A stretch of 64,000 bases of DNA from Phellopilus nigrolimitatus (taxonomy: Eukaryota; Basidiomycota; Agaricomycetes; Hymenochaetales; Hymenochaetaceae), in assembly GCA_021029095.1 (NCBI GenBank), contig JAJOHG010000029.1, positions 248,001-312,000 on the forward strand, in the 5' to 3' direction. A program made the translations under genes and the position numbers. Position 1 is the stretch's first letter; each line of letters begins with the position of its first letter. Below the pieces are notes generated by a model, which did no database searches, was not told where the DNA came from, and saw only the letters and a program-made list of their open reading frames with translations. Below are positions 1 to 11,415 of this stretch, one piece after another.

Positions 1-1137
1 TAATTCCGCCCCAAGTCAGAGCAATTACAACGGCAGTTGTACTCGCCACTACGATCAAATTTCCACTGACACAAAGTTGAATTAAAACCGGGTTTTTTAA
101 AAATCAATGGCTGCACTTACATCCAGTCAAGACTAAAGAGCTTATCTTTGAAGGAGCCTCGCGGAGCTTCTATACTGACGAAAATTGCAGTGATAATGGC
201 GGAAACAGCACAGAAAGGAAGATTCATGTCTACCGCATGGATATTAGGCTCGTCTCCGCTCCGAACAAGAGAAATCACGCACAGAAAAACCATCGCCATT
301 GACCATGCTGCGCAAGGGCTCCAGCAATGATAGTAGCGATTCCAGATGACATTGCGTATGCCCTTTAAACAATTATAACTGCTTTTGAACAAAACAAACG
401 TGACTGAGACGTACAGAGCTAGCAGCGCATTGTAAGTACCGCGCTCGTGCAGAGGGACGAGATCGGAAATTATTATCTGGGAAAGGGATGAAATACCCCC
501 TGCTCCAATGCCTTGGACAGCTAGTTGGATGTTAGTCGAGTATAAGAAACATAGATGATTTAATCTTACTTCGTCCAGCGATGAGGAAGTTCATGCTTGT
601 GGACGCTCCACAAAGCGCACTACCCAACGCGAAAAGAAAAAGCTGAAGCAGCATGCTCAGCCTGCGTCCAAAGACCTTTTTTTCTCGTTAATTCTTGGCC
701 TTGTTTTAAAAAAAAAAAAAAAAAAAAAATGAAAGGGACAGAACGTACTTGCGCAAGTCCGCCACTGAGTGGCAAGAATGCCGCCGCAGACAGCGCATAC
801 GCCGAACCGACCCATTCGAACTGCTCGCCATGAAGTTCTCTCACGATGACTGGTAGTGCAGTAGTTATGCCAGTCTAGTATCGAAAAACAATAGTGAATA
901 TACAAAAATGAAAGCAGAAATAGTAATAAGGGATACCAAGTCCATGGCCATGACGAATGACGAAAGCATGATGGACACCATACACATCCAGAACCAGAAT
1001 CCTCGCTCATTCACTTTTGGAGCAGAGAGCTGCGAGACCGTGACGAGGGCGGGATAGGAGTCTTTGGGGTCGCCAGGTGCTTGAGATGGGGCATAACGCT
1101 CAGTCGGTTGAAACTGGGTCTCATAGCTTGGGTTCAT
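1..1137 (-). CDS. MFS drug:H+ antiporter (DHA14-like), 5' part, runs off the left edge
   Basis: Membrane transporter of the major facilitator superfamily; a proton-driven multidrug or toxin efflux role is inferred from the family. The ATG at 1137-1135 begins a soluble N-terminus of about 45 residues, then helix 1 (WFWMCMVSIMLSSFVMAMD). Splicing by eye gives RELHGEQFEWVGSAYALSAA, then motif A as GLAQVFGRRLSM across an intron with a 21-base A/T run (709-729), then AVQGIGAGGISSLSQ, which is typical of DHA14 transporters, then SSGIATIIAGALAQHGQWRW and NLPFCAVSAI. At least five introns are present. The ORF is open to about position 120, where a donor follows; the remaining helices lie outside the window. 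No break was seen. The family is clear; the substrate cannot be told. Confidence 0.85.
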
Positions 1138-2646
1138 AGTTGTCGAAAAGGGAGCACAGGGCTAAGTTTTCTTTCGGGAGGTCTTCCGATTCAAAATAAA
1201 TACTCACGCACGAGCAGTGATATTTAGTTCTCAAATCAGTGGCAAATGATGAGTTCCGTGCTCGTCTCAAGGCAGTTTCGCATTTGTTCTTGAGAAATGT
1301 GGTCTTCCATTTGGCAACCGTTCGCAATCTCGATTCTTGGTGTGGACGTCCGAGATGCCCTTCCCTCTCCTTAAGTTTGAGATCTCCGTAAAACGCGTCA
1401 GAGTATCCCATAGCCTGCTCGCCCTGACGGACCTCGACCCATATTTACTGGCCGCGTTTGGCCGTGTAAAATATCTGGAATTAGAGCTGCTTATGTCTGA
1501 TTTCAACCGCATCCGGGATGTTTTTATAAACCGGATCACCGTACTATCTATCAAGTTACCGTTCGATAAGCCTTTCGACCGAAATCATGTAAAAATGATT
1601 ACCTTTTACCTTCATGCGAGACTTTATGATCGTTGAGATTCTTGGGAAGTCGTCTGCCGTCACCGGAACTCCAACTGGTTCGTCTTGTAGGCGAAAAGAC
1701 GATATTCTTCCGTCGTAAAAGAGCAAACGATCCAAAGAATCCGGGGCACGTTCTACGAAGTGAGATGTGCGGGGAGGCGTCCGGGGATGCACGGTGATGA
1801 AACTAAAGGTGAAAAGGAGCAATAGAAACCAGTACGCTAAATTATGGCGTGGAAAACTACTCCGAACGCGAATCAGCAAACATCACTGCCTTGTTGCGAT
1901 CCACCGCTATCCTCCTCTTCAGCGTCCTCCGGGACGCGGAGTGTTTGTAATACCGCTTTCTGGTCTCAAGGAGTTGTCGTCGACTCGCACTCTCATATAT
2001 ATAGACTACTGTTAGCCAAATTCTGGTCCCATATGCTTTGGAGACCCTATTGGGAATCTAGTCTTCATGTTTCTGGAATCAGGCGGCAACTGATCAAGCG
2101 GCGATTCAACTACTGAGAGGGATCGCATAGCCACATCCAAGTACTTCTTCAGCCACGAGTCGCGACTCGACTTCCACGCGCTTGTGGCAACATTAATGGA
2201 CTCGCGTACATGTACACCTACACCTCTAACTTACCAAGCAGGGCCAGGTTGTCGTCACGCGAGGCCTTCCTACTCACCAGTGAAATTCCACGGCGCAAAC
2301 GAAATAAACACGGCCCATCCATGCCTATTATTTATCAGCCCAGAACATGCATTCTTAGGCGAGTCTTTCGACGGCTTGTTTCTGCGAACTCGACCTCCAT
2401 CGTGCATACATTTGGTCCCTTTTACCAAGGCAATTTCTACGCACTTCCAAAGATCACTTGGACGCAATACATTTTTATGATGAAGAGGATCGAAGTAAGT
2501 CCCTCGACATAACTATTCCAATTCATCAGGACGACGAAAACACTAGGCAGATTTTACTTCCATCTCTACGGCGATAGAAAAACTGCAAGTATAGGCACAT
2601 GACAGATGACAATGCGAGTAAAAATATCAGCCTCGTTGCCGAATGC
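1138..2646. other. Intergenic stretch with two blocks repeated inverted near gene B2
   Basis: No convincing gene. Bases about 1500-1630 match, in inverted orientation, 17695-17815; both contain a GGTAATCATTTTTACATGAT core. Bases about 2145-2350 match, inverted, 17510-17650, around a core reading TTTCGTTTGCGCCGTGGAA on the other strand. The part next to 2647 (about 2480-2646) is the 3' flank shared by the DUF6533 B genes. A 107-codon open frame on the minus strand (1556-1879) has no recognisable motif and I do not call it. Confidence 0.5.
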
Positions 2647-3905
2647 TCAAACCTGCCCAGTGAATCAATGCGGTCAGTTTTCAAATCATTTTAGACCGAA
2701 AGGACGTTCTTACATAAGGGCTGACGTTCTTGAGCGGCATGAGCATGATGCTCCCCGTAGGCATGTTATAGTCATCAGTACTGTCGATAGTAGCTCTGGA
2801 AGGCGCCTGTGCCTGTGCATGTGCCTGTAATCCCGTCTTCCTCACACCCGAACTCGCGCCCGACCCGTCAGACAGCAACGCCGGATCGTAGTCCCTAAAA
2901 TGCTTCCGGATGTTCAAGAGAAGTTATGCTTTCCATCGATAATGTCCAGCAGACGGGAATCTCGATATAGCTTGCCTGATTGCACAGATATCCGATTAAT
3001 GGAAAGTAGTTTTGAAATATCACAAGGAAAAGGAGGCAGTACGTACGCCTCCGAGTGCCCAAATAAGCTGGCTCGCAAGATAGGTTATGAATACACTGGA
3101 TTGAACAGAGATGAGTCGTAATAAGGAGAATTAACGAAGGAAGAATCCTACATGAAGAAATACATAACTGAATCCCTCACAAGAAAGATGGTGATTCGGT
3201 TCATCGAACCTCTTACCCCGTGAGTCCTCATGCTTTCAATCGCGTTGTACAAAGCAAGTCCAAGCAGCAGTGCCTCGTGCACGAGCAGTGGGATCCATAG
3301 CTCCTTGAAGGAAGTTGGCAAGCTGATGGATACACACATGTGCATGTCCTGTCCGCTCCCAAAATTGTCGAAGGAGGCTACACGAGGAAGGGGATATATG
3401 AGATGCACGACTATCAGCGTTGAAAAGAGAAATCACCATGCTCTTGCAGCATAGCTTTAATGCTAAGAGTAAGCGTCGAGATAAAAGTTGTCGAAAAGAA
3501 GGTGATCAGGAGGATCGTAATCTTCCGATTTTTGTTATATAATGCATAAATACGAAGCTGCAAGGTCACTAAAATTCTCAATTAGCTATTTCTGAGTTAT
3601 AATCCGGTTTGGGCAAGACGTACACTCCGTGAGATTCGCCAAAATTATCCCTGCTAACCACTGAAATTTAATCCAAGAATTACCTAAAAGAAATGCCATC
3701 AATTAGTGCCGAGCTTCTGATTTAATTTCTTTAAACGACTGCTGCACGAACATCTGCGCAAAATAGTCAGTAATAATATGTAACTTTATGAGCTCTGGGG
3801 ATGAAGTTCAATAATGAACAGCTGAGGAACAATGAGTGAATGATTTAGTGGTGAGTAGACCGAACTTACTTCACTCGATGCCTCTGGAAGGAACAAGACT
3901 TCAGG
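2647..3905 (-). pseudogene. DUF6533-family membrane protein B1, 5'-truncated
   Basis: Third-helix-onward remnant of the B-type DUF6533 genes, on the minus strand. It keeps the exon reading VLFLP.ASSE (near 3866-3905), the ALYNKNRKI exon (near 3500-3580), the exon with ELWIPLLVHEALLLGLALYN (3148-3400), the short VF..YL helix exon, the RLLLNIRKHF exon, and the final GTTTGA stop exon (TGA at 2649-2647). Upstream of 3905 the homology to B2 and B4 stops where the left arm of the large inverted duplication begins. The start codon, first exon and the DUF6533 core exons are therefore missing. It is probably non-functional, unless an upstream exon was recruited. Confidence 0.7.
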
Positions 3906-4474
3906 TACACACGTTTTGCGAATTGATGCGTCCGGTATGCATGACGATGAAACCAGAGTTGTGCTACGTCAGCAAAGTCGGCATAGAATTTTGAGCTCCG
4001 ACACAAACCAGGCGCGTACGGCGTCTGTAAGCGACTCCCCAATCTCAATCTCCTTGCAACTGGAAAAACGGCGAAGACAGATATTTTCTGCACACCTATG
4101 TCTTACGCCGCTACCTCCACGAATTTATGCGAGAAATGGCGGCTTTAACAGACGCTGGTCGAATCCTTTTTTAAAAATGATTATCACATTTGGATATGTG
4201 CATTGGGAAAGCGGATTGTCCGACAGCCTACCGTGCGTTCTCAGACCGTCAACAATTCGTAATTTCTCATCATCTCTGCTGGACCGATTACAAGAACAGA
4301 TGAACTCACTCCCCAACACTGATAATCACCACTGCCCGCGACTTTCGAGACGCCGAATTGATCTCCGAGGATGCCAGGTCGCCGCCTGCGTGTACACAGC
4401 GTATATACAGAATGTGTTCGTACTTTGGACGCGCTGCGTCCTGCTTTTGTACTCTCGACAGACGATTGTGCGCC

Positions 4475-6381
4475 ATGGATACGCTCGAGGCAGACGCTAA
4501 GGATGTGATTCGCGCTAGAGTGAGTGGGTTTCAGTCTGCTTGTATTGGCTTCCCTAGCTGACGTTGCCGCAGTATCTAGTAGGTTGTAAAAGCTGCGCTT
4601 CTCGTTTGATCGACAGCCTTACTGACTTCGTATCGCTTCTTAAGTTGCTACGCTGGCTTTCCAGGTGAGAAATTATCTTGCGCCTCGCACGATACTTGTT
4701 AAATTCCAGGAAATGTATTCAAGATATATGATTATCTCACAAATCTCGATGATGAGGTTAGCTCGAGCCTATTTCGCGTGGCGTGTTTCATCTCATACCC
4801 CATTAGATTCGGCTGGTCTGGTCAGATAAACTGACCATTCGCCAATTACACTTCTTTCTCAACCGCTACTTACCATTCGCCACTTCCATTCTTTCTGTGT
4901 TTTGTATGTGCTACCAATCGCCGTACACCGTTACGCTCGCGCTAATATGTTTTGTCCAAAGTTGTTACATCAAACAATGACATCAAAGTAAGTCATAATT
5001 CTTGTGAAATCGCGAGGACCGTATTCATTGTTTTTCGGGTTTGTTCAGGAATGCAGTGGCGGATTCGCCGCCTTAGTATGCAAGTATCCCTATCTCATTC
5101 TCCATGGCCAACACATAACCATTCATCCATATGGCCTTTAGACATTTCTGTCATTGGAATGCTTATCGCGGAATGTAAGCTTCGAGTGACAATTATCAGC
5201 CATTCTCATGAACTCAGATTTGTTCGTCTAGTTTCCGTCTTCCTTCGCGCGGATGCCGTCTGGGGTCACAAGCGATCTGTCCGGATATTGCTCGTCTGCA
5301 CATACGTGGTGCGTCGTAATTCACTCCTAACTCATCTATTATTGCTAATAAGGCACTCGCCCCAGTGCTCGTCGGGTTTCATCCTGTTCATTGCCACCAG
5401 GCATGTTCTCAGCAACACCGGTCAGTCTGATTTCTGCCCCTTTGCACTCCAGGCGCGCTGTTTCGAGTTGACTGGTTTGGCCGACAGTCATCCCCCTGCA
5501 CATATCATCGGGATGTCTGTACATCCATGGCGACCGCAAAATCTGGGCTGCGCTGATGATGTATCTCTTCTGCGACTTCCGTGCGTCTTTTCCGTTCTGT
5601 TGAATCAACTGCGACGCCTCTGACCCGGATTCTGCGCACGCAGTCGCGCTGGCGCTCCTGCTCTGCAAGGCATTTTTAGACGGTTCGTCGGATCTTTCCC
5701 AGGAGTACGGGGAGAGCTTGGTTTACTGATGCCCGGCCCATAGCGCGCTACGCGAACTCGCCGATGATGCGCGCGCTGTCCCGCGATGGTACGCCTGCTC
5801 TTGCCTTGTTCGCTTCCCCGCATCTGACTGTCGCGTCCAAAATCCGCCGTTTCGAAAGGCATCGCCTACTTCAGCGTCATCACATGTGAGTGACCGAATA
5901 TCGCGCCCCAGCCTAAGTGTCCCGCTAAGCCAGTTGACTCGACACCCGCAGTGACGACGTCCGCGAACCTCGCGCTCGTCGTCTCCGCCTCGGTGCGCTG
6001 CTCTCTCCAGGCTGTCTCCACGCAGCGCGACGGGCTGATTGTTGCTATGATTGTTGACCCTGATTTCGGCAGCCGACCTTGAGCGACGGATTCATCATGT
6101 GCGTCTCCCCCTCTCGCACCAGAGTTGCAAACGGTTGACGTATTCTCTCCCGCAGCCCTGAGAGCGTCCTCGTCAACGTCCTCTGCGCTCACCTGCACCT
6201 GCGCATCCGCAGCGCGCATGCGCGCGCGCGCTCCGTAGGCGAGGCGCCCGGGCTCGAGCTGCGCGCGGCGCGGGCGCCCTTCCTGTCCAACGGGAGCGTG
6301 ATCGACATCGCGCGCCGGACGAGCAGCGAGGTGTTCGGCCTGCACTCGAATGCGAGCTCGCTGGGGAGCGGGTCTGTGTAG
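4475..6381 (+). CDS. DUF6533-domain seven-helix membrane protein, copy A (left arm)
   Basis: Integral membrane protein of unknown function, of a family common in Agaricomycetes. The first exon is MDTLEADAKDVIRAR (ATG 4475). A very short exon appears to give VVKAALL, followed by IYDYLTNLDDE and, after an intron, IRLVWSDKLTIRQLHFFLNR, which is the DUF6533 signature. Later exons carry FLRADAVWGHKRSVRILL, a helix with GFILFIATRH, GDRKIWAALMMYL, ALALLLCKAFLD, then RALSRDGIAYFSVITLTTS, PTLSDGFI and PESVLVNVLCAHLHLRIRSA, ending in SSLGSGSV (TAG 6379-6381). The RDG-x-x-YF step and the C-terminal LHLRI helix fit the family layout. About nine introns are needed and no disabling change was found. It ends tail-to-tail with gene D. 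The exact boundaries of the tiny second exon are the weakest part of the model. Confidence 0.75.
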
Positions 6382-7072
6382 CGTGTAATGTACGGGGGGA
6401 GGGGCGGCTGTATTGTACCTGTGCGGTGTGTTTATGCGGGCTGCGGGCCTGTGGATTAACTCAAGCGTGTACTGTATCTGTATGTATGTACACGAGCCGG
6501 CTTCCCTCGGTTCGGAATTTATTTCAGAAACGTATATTCATGTCTGCGGAACAGACGCGTATGCACCGAAACCCGACAAGGAGACCTCGCATTCTGCTGC
6601 ATATATGAAAACGCCGTTGATTGAGCGCCCGCAACTACTATGACTGCAGAAGTGGTTGAGTTGTATGGATATCAAATAAAGCCCGGCTTCGCACGCTGCT
6701 CAGCCATCCATGACACGGGAGTTCGAATAAACCACGTCCGTTTATAGCTGGCTTGTTCCCGACGTGCTATTGCCATTGCCGTTGGCCCGAAACGCGCACG
6801 CGCCAGATTCCAGTCGAAACCCGTCGCAGGTCGCACATCCAAGCAGAGTGCGATTTTGTATCAGAAAAAGAAAAGAAAAGAAAAGAAAAGAAGTTTTGTA
6901 CAATCCGAGAACGAGAGCGGTCTACTCCACAGCAAAAGCAAAAGCAAAAGCAAAGCGAAAATATGTACATACGCAGCGTGTCTCGTACCTCCGCGCGTCC
7001 GTCCCTCCGTCCCTCCGTCATCCATCGATCCATTCATTCATTCGAGTCGTAATCGCGTAAACTAGACCGGCC
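6382..7072. other. Convergent 3' region with AAAAG and AAAAGC microsatellites
   Basis: Lies between the 3' ends of gene A (plus) and gene D (minus). It contains (AAAAG)n near 6863-6892 and (AAAAGC)n-like repeats near 6930-6958. The right-arm equivalent is 36333-37178, where the AAAAG run is replaced by a TTC-rich tract. No gene seen. Confidence 0.6.
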
Positions 7073-8334
7073 TTAGCAGCCGTTCTTCAGCTCGCCGCCA
7101 CCCGCACCCTCTCCGTTTTCTGAGGCCGGCACCGGCGGCGCACCGCCAAGCGGCACCTCGGCGACGCCGAACTCGACGTACGGCACGTCCTCCTCCCCCT
7201 CCTTCTCCCCCTCATGTTCCTTCTCCTTCTCGCTATCGTTCCCTTTTTCCGCACCCCCGCCGCCGCTCGCCGTCGACCCTCTCTTCTCGCCTTTCTCGGA
7301 TGCTTCGCGCGCGTACGCCGGGCGCGCGGGGTCGGGCATCGCGACGAGCACCGCGACGCGCACCGCCGCGGGGCGCGGGACCGTCGTCGTCTCCGGCGCA
7401 CTCCCTCCCTCTCCACCTTCTCCATTTCCCGCACCGGTACCGGCACCGGCACCGGTGCCCTCACGAGGCGCGAACGCAGCTGCAGCGAGCTGCGCCTGGC
7501 TCGGGCCGCGCGCGTGCGCGTGCGCGAGGCGCGCGTGGAGGTCGCGCGCGGCGAGCGCGTCGAGCACGTCGCGGATGTGCAGCGCGCGCAGGGGGCGGCG
7601 CCACGTCCAGGGCGCCGGTTGGGCCGGGGCGGGGGCGGGAGAGGGAGAGGGAAAGGGGGAGGGAGATGGGATGAAGGCGGCTGCGAGGGGCTGTAGGGGT
7701 GTGAGCGGCGGTGTGTGGTGGTGGCGCGCGGGCGTACCTTCAGCCGGACCCAGCTGTTCTCCTTCTCCTGTTTCTCCTCCTCGGGATCGCCGCTGCCGTA
7801 GCCGTAGCCGCGCTCGAGGTCCTTCACGTGCGCGTCGAAGAGGCACGGCGGGGGCTCGGGTGCGGCGCCCGCGGCGCTGCCGCCGGGGGAGAAGCGCGAG
7901 GGCGGTACGTACGTGCCGTTGCGGATGGCCTCCTCGAGGGCGCGCCGCGCGCGCACGCGCAGCGTCATGGAGCGCAGGATGACGGCGCCCGAGACGAGGA
8001 GGAGGAGCACGAGCGTCGCTGTAGATCGAGGTGGGGGCGGTCAGATGGCTGCGCGCGTGTGTGTTCAGGAGAAGGGTGGGGTACCTAGGAATGTGTACAC
8101 TAGATGGAGGGAGTTAGTGGGTCACACGGGCTCTGGGGAGGGGGACGCACGGTAGAGGTTGGACGCGGTGGACTGGGGGAAGGCGTTGCTCTGCGGGACG
8201 TTGTTCGGCGGGCCGGACTGCGAGGGCCCGGGGCCGCCGGAGCTCGGGATGGGGACGGGCGTGAAGGGCGCGGGGGGCGCCGTGCTCGTCGCACCTGCCG
8301 CGGTCGAAGGCGCGCTGCTCGTGCTCGCGGACAT
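7073..8334 (-). CDS. Single-pass membrane protein of unknown function, copy D (left arm)
   Basis: The ATG at 8334-8332 starts MSASTSSAPSTAAGATS, a Ser/Pro/Ala-rich leader. Two short introns then join it to NLYLYTFLATLVLLLLVSG, a single transmembrane helix spread over three exons, followed by AVILRSMTLRVRARRALEEA, a basic segment probably facing the cytosol. An acidic Glu/Lys stretch (EEEKQEKENSW), a Pro-rich linker, RRPLRALHIRDVLDALAARD, a Val-rich AAVRVAVLVAMPDP segment and PYVEFGVAEVPLGG follow; the stop is at 7075-7073. From memory, the LYLYTFL helix with following arginines recurs in uncharacterised basidiomycete proteins; that is recognition, not a search. Composition is very GC-rich. 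The mirrored copy at 35070-36332 has the same structure. Confidence 0.7.
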
Positions 8335-9210
8335 TGCGGTCGTGGTCAGAGTCAGAGACAGAGACAGAGACAGAGGCTGGAGCTGCGGGGGGAGGGCGGC
8401 ATGCGCAGCGGGCGTGGGCGTGGGCGTGGGCGTGAGGACGGGCGTGGGTGTGGGTGCGATGGGCCGTCGATGGCGGCGCGGGCGGCGACGGGGGCAGTGT
8501 CGTCAGCGGGCGTGGGTGTGCGCTGTACATGTGTGACTAAGGATAGCCTAGAAGCCACTTCCCCGATGTGGGGTTGATCGGCGCAGATATACAAGGAAGG
8601 AAGGCGCGCGCGTGGTCGTGACGTACGTACATGTAGCTGGCATGAGCGAGATATGAAGATAGGGAAATGTTCCATCTCCTTCAACTTTGATAAATTTGGC
8701 TTCTGAACGTCCCTCAAGTTTGGACGTACCACCAGAAGACTCCTTTTCAACGCACATGCTCAGAGGCTACAAGATTTTCAGCTCAACCGACCTGCATCCT
8801 TTTTCTACTCCGAGTGAATGTCTTCATTGTGATGATCTGTGCTGAAAGAGCGCTATAATACACAAATCTCATGGAGTTATAATAATATACAAGCTTTTCT
8901 CTCGTGTCTTGTGGACCGGTGAAACCAGAGTGCGCACCTTGCAGCATGTTTAGTCACCACACCACAACACTTGTAAACTCAGAAATTGTAACACTTGAGT
9001 CTTGAAGCATGCCCGCATACCTTCAGACATTTAGCCAGTGTTGGATCAAGCCCAAATAGCCCCCAAATCATCTCTATGTTTTAAAATGAGCTGTATTTTG
9101 GCTCAACTACTACACATGTATGGGTGCACAGTCTATCTAGGAGTAGAAAAACAGACCAACACCAAGCCTGCCATGCCTGCTTTAGATTGGCAGCAGCATC
9201 CTGCACTCAT
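8335..9210. other. Intergenic region with a GGGCGT minisatellite
   Basis: Upstream of gene D (minus), downstream of E copy L1 (minus). It has an AGACAG-type repeat near 8347-8376 and tandem GGGCGT units near 8406-8445, both within the probable 5' leader or promoter of gene D. The rest (8600-9200) is AT-richer and matches 34186-34840 in the right arm. No further gene seen. Confidence 0.5.
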
Positions 9211-9864
9211 CTACACTATCTCTGACAGTGTGAAGATCTTTGAAAGTGTGAAGATGCACTGCATGGTCTCTGGTGCATTCCCATGGTTAAAAAGCAGCCT
9301 TGCAACATTTTCTGCCATTCCGGGTGCATTTATGTCCTGCTCAAGTGCAAGGTTGCAGGCAATCAGTGGCTCGCAGAGCAATGCTGCAAGCCATGTGATG
9401 GTTGCAGTGTGTTCCTTGTCATAGGCATGCACCTTGTTCTTGAGCATGTGATCCAGTTCAAGATATTTTAGACTGATTGGCTTCCGCTCTTCACTTGTGA
9501 GTGCATGATAACTGCCTCCAAAAAGGTCACATTTTTCCACTACATTTTTGCTAAGCTTGTAGGCACGGTACAGTTTGATGTCCTGGTCGAAGCACAGGTC
9601 CTCAAATTTGGGTGTTCCTGTAATGAAGCAGACCCGTGAGTCACTGCTCTCATGGCTGCACTTATAGAATGTGGTATTGTCATGAAAAGTAAATGATATG
9701 AACATGTCCCTGTTGCCATTTTTTGGAGACTCAGCACCGAAGATGAGGAACAGGGAATGTGGGTAAAGCCGATCTTGGGAAAACATACTGCACATCACAG
9801 TACCAAAGGTGTAAGCATTCAGACAGACTTCAGTACCAATAAGAAGCACTTACATTTCTGACAT
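9211..9864 (-). CDS. E-family small protein, copy L1 (unknown function)
   Basis: Two-exon gene. Exon 1 is only ATG TCA GAA AT (9864-9854), then a GTAAGT donor; exon 2 starts at 9787 after GTGCAG and runs to TAG at 9213-9211, giving about 195 residues beginning MSEIMFSQDRLYPHSLFLIF. All four family members in this window splice the same way. I see no signal peptide, helix or known domain. Recurrent elements are SQDRL near the start, FGA.SP.NGNR, FYKCS, YRAYKLSKN, ITWLAALLCEPLI and LFNHGNAPET. The C-terminus shows a short internal duplication (FTLSK then FTLSE). A TATATAAA box lies about 95 bases upstream. Compared with E-R1, which occupies the equivalent position in the other arm, the middle of the protein is very different although the flanking DNA is nearly the same. 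Confidence 0.65.
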
Positions 9865-10894
9865 TGTTGTGGTTCTTTGTTGCTGTTGTTGTTGTTGTTT
9901 TGTAGGTAGGTCTGTGTTCTGATGCTCCAAAAGCAGCAGCAGACTGGGCAGGTTTATATAGTGCTGCACCACAACATTGCACTGAAGCACATTTGCACCA
10001 GGTCAGGCTCTGTTGCTCCTTGGCAGAGCACAAAAGCACCAGGGTGGCAACCGTTGCAGTGTGCAAGCTGGTTGGAGCATACATGTTGTGCATTGGTTGT
10101 CATGCCACTGACCTCATTGCAAAAGCTTTCATGCAAAGGGAGGAAAAGTGCACAAGTAGAGAAGTGCATGTTACAAGGCAGCCTGCAGATAGCACTTGCC
10201 AGCTCATTTCAGAATATATCTATACAACTGAAGTGATCTGCATTTTAATCTTGAAGAGAAGGGGAACACAGCCACTGTAGGAGTAGGGGCAAGTGTGACA
10301 AATACTCTCCTGGATGTAGAAGTGATTTGCTGAGCAATGAGACACCAAGATTGCCATTGCAAACTAAGCCACACTTTGTCCCCCTTTTTTTTTTTACAAA
10401 ACAAAGTATGCTGACAATATTGTCACAGAATTTTGTGCAAGTTTTGAGGAGAAATAAAAGAGATACAGTGAGAAACAAAAAGCTGTGATGTTTTTGCTCC
10501 TCACTGCTCAAGGGGACAGTAGATTTCCCAGTGACCCTGTTTTTTTTTTCTTCTGTAGAGTAAGTATGAGTGATACCGACCGCTAAATAATATTGTCTGT
10601 GCATGTACTGGTAGCTACTCGGTATTGCTTGAGCAATGCTCAAACATTCTGTCAAAGTGTACCAAAAATGGTAACTGCAACTTGGTGTGGCACAAAGCAT
10701 TCTGCCTTCTGTCTCCTGCACATGCACACATTTTTCTCCCTCTGGACCAGCACTGATTTTTCATATGATGAGAGGAGATTATGTCTGTAACATAAACATG
10801 GCATTATGTGAAGGAGAATTTTGGACTGAACTCAAGAATGACAGTAAACACATGCACTATCCTACCAATAGGTCGCAGGTCCCATAGGTGTCTT
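9865..10894. other. E-L1 upstream region, conserved among E copies
   Basis: About 350 bases upstream of the TATA box are nearly identical in all four E copies. They include a conserved short stem (ACTTTGT / ACAAAGT) around a poly-T run at about 10370-10410. Open frames here (for example 9954-10169) are conserved only because the DNA is conserved, and lie upstream of the TATA box, so I do not call them genes. Confidence 0.5.
9953..9960 (-). promoter_or_regulatory. TATA box of E-L1, with a short CAA leader
   Basis: TATATAAA on the minus strand about 90 bases before the ATG. A CAA-rich leader (about 9870-9898) lies between them. The same arrangement precedes E-L2 and E-R2. Confidence 0.6.
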
Positions 10895-11316
10895 CACTGC
10901 AGGCATCCACTTAGAATCCCCCCATGGCGAGTCAATTAGATGTTTTATTTAATTGTGGCTTTCTTCACACATCATAGTTTAACACTTTTGGACACTTTTA
11001 TCCAAATGACTTTCTAACTTTCTTATGCCTTTCTCCGAATGATATACTTAAACTTTCTTTTCACCTTTGTCTACACAAGAAAGGCTTAACAAAGGCATGT
11101 TTTCGTCAAGGCACCCCTTTGTTAAGCCTTTCTTGTGTGGACAAAGGCAAAAAGAAAGTTTAAGTATGCTGTTTGGAGAAAGGCATAAGAAAGTTAAAAA
11201 GTGATTTGGATAAAAGTGTCCAAAAGTGTTAAACTATGATGTGTGGAGAAAGCCACAATTAAATAAAACATTTAATCGACTCACCATGGGAGGATTCTAA
11301 GTGGATGCCTGCAGTG
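10895..11316. repeat. 422-base foldback (near-palindromic) element
   Basis: Starts CACTGCAGGCATCCAC and ends GTGGATGCCTGCAGTG. The two halves are near-perfect reverse complements meeting around 11100-11115, so the whole element folds into one long hairpin. Sub-motifs such as TTAACACTTTTGGACACTTT and AGGCTTAACAAAGG recur inverted. It could be a foldback transposon or a MITE with very long inverted ends. No clear target-site duplication. A second copy, split by the LTR element, is at 24074-24421 plus 32036-32123. Confidence 0.75.
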
Positions 11317-11415
11317 AGTGCATGTACTTGATTGATCTCTTATCCTCAAAATTCAGCAGGTCAAACATGGAATCTATTGTTTTTGTCTTCATCTAACTGC
11401 TTGAAATCCACTAAG

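Noticed and set aside
7087..8010. Long alternative open frames in both strands of the GC-rich D gene
   Set aside because: They are shadows: GC-rich DNA has few stops, and only the frame that joins through GT-AG introns to the LYLYTFL helix makes a coherent protein.
9954..10169. Conserved 71-codon frame (MHFSTCALFLPLHESFCNEV..) upstream of every E gene
   Set aside because: It lies upstream of the TATA box and is conserved only because the promoter DNA is nearly identical; TATA to ATG spacing supports the downstream start.
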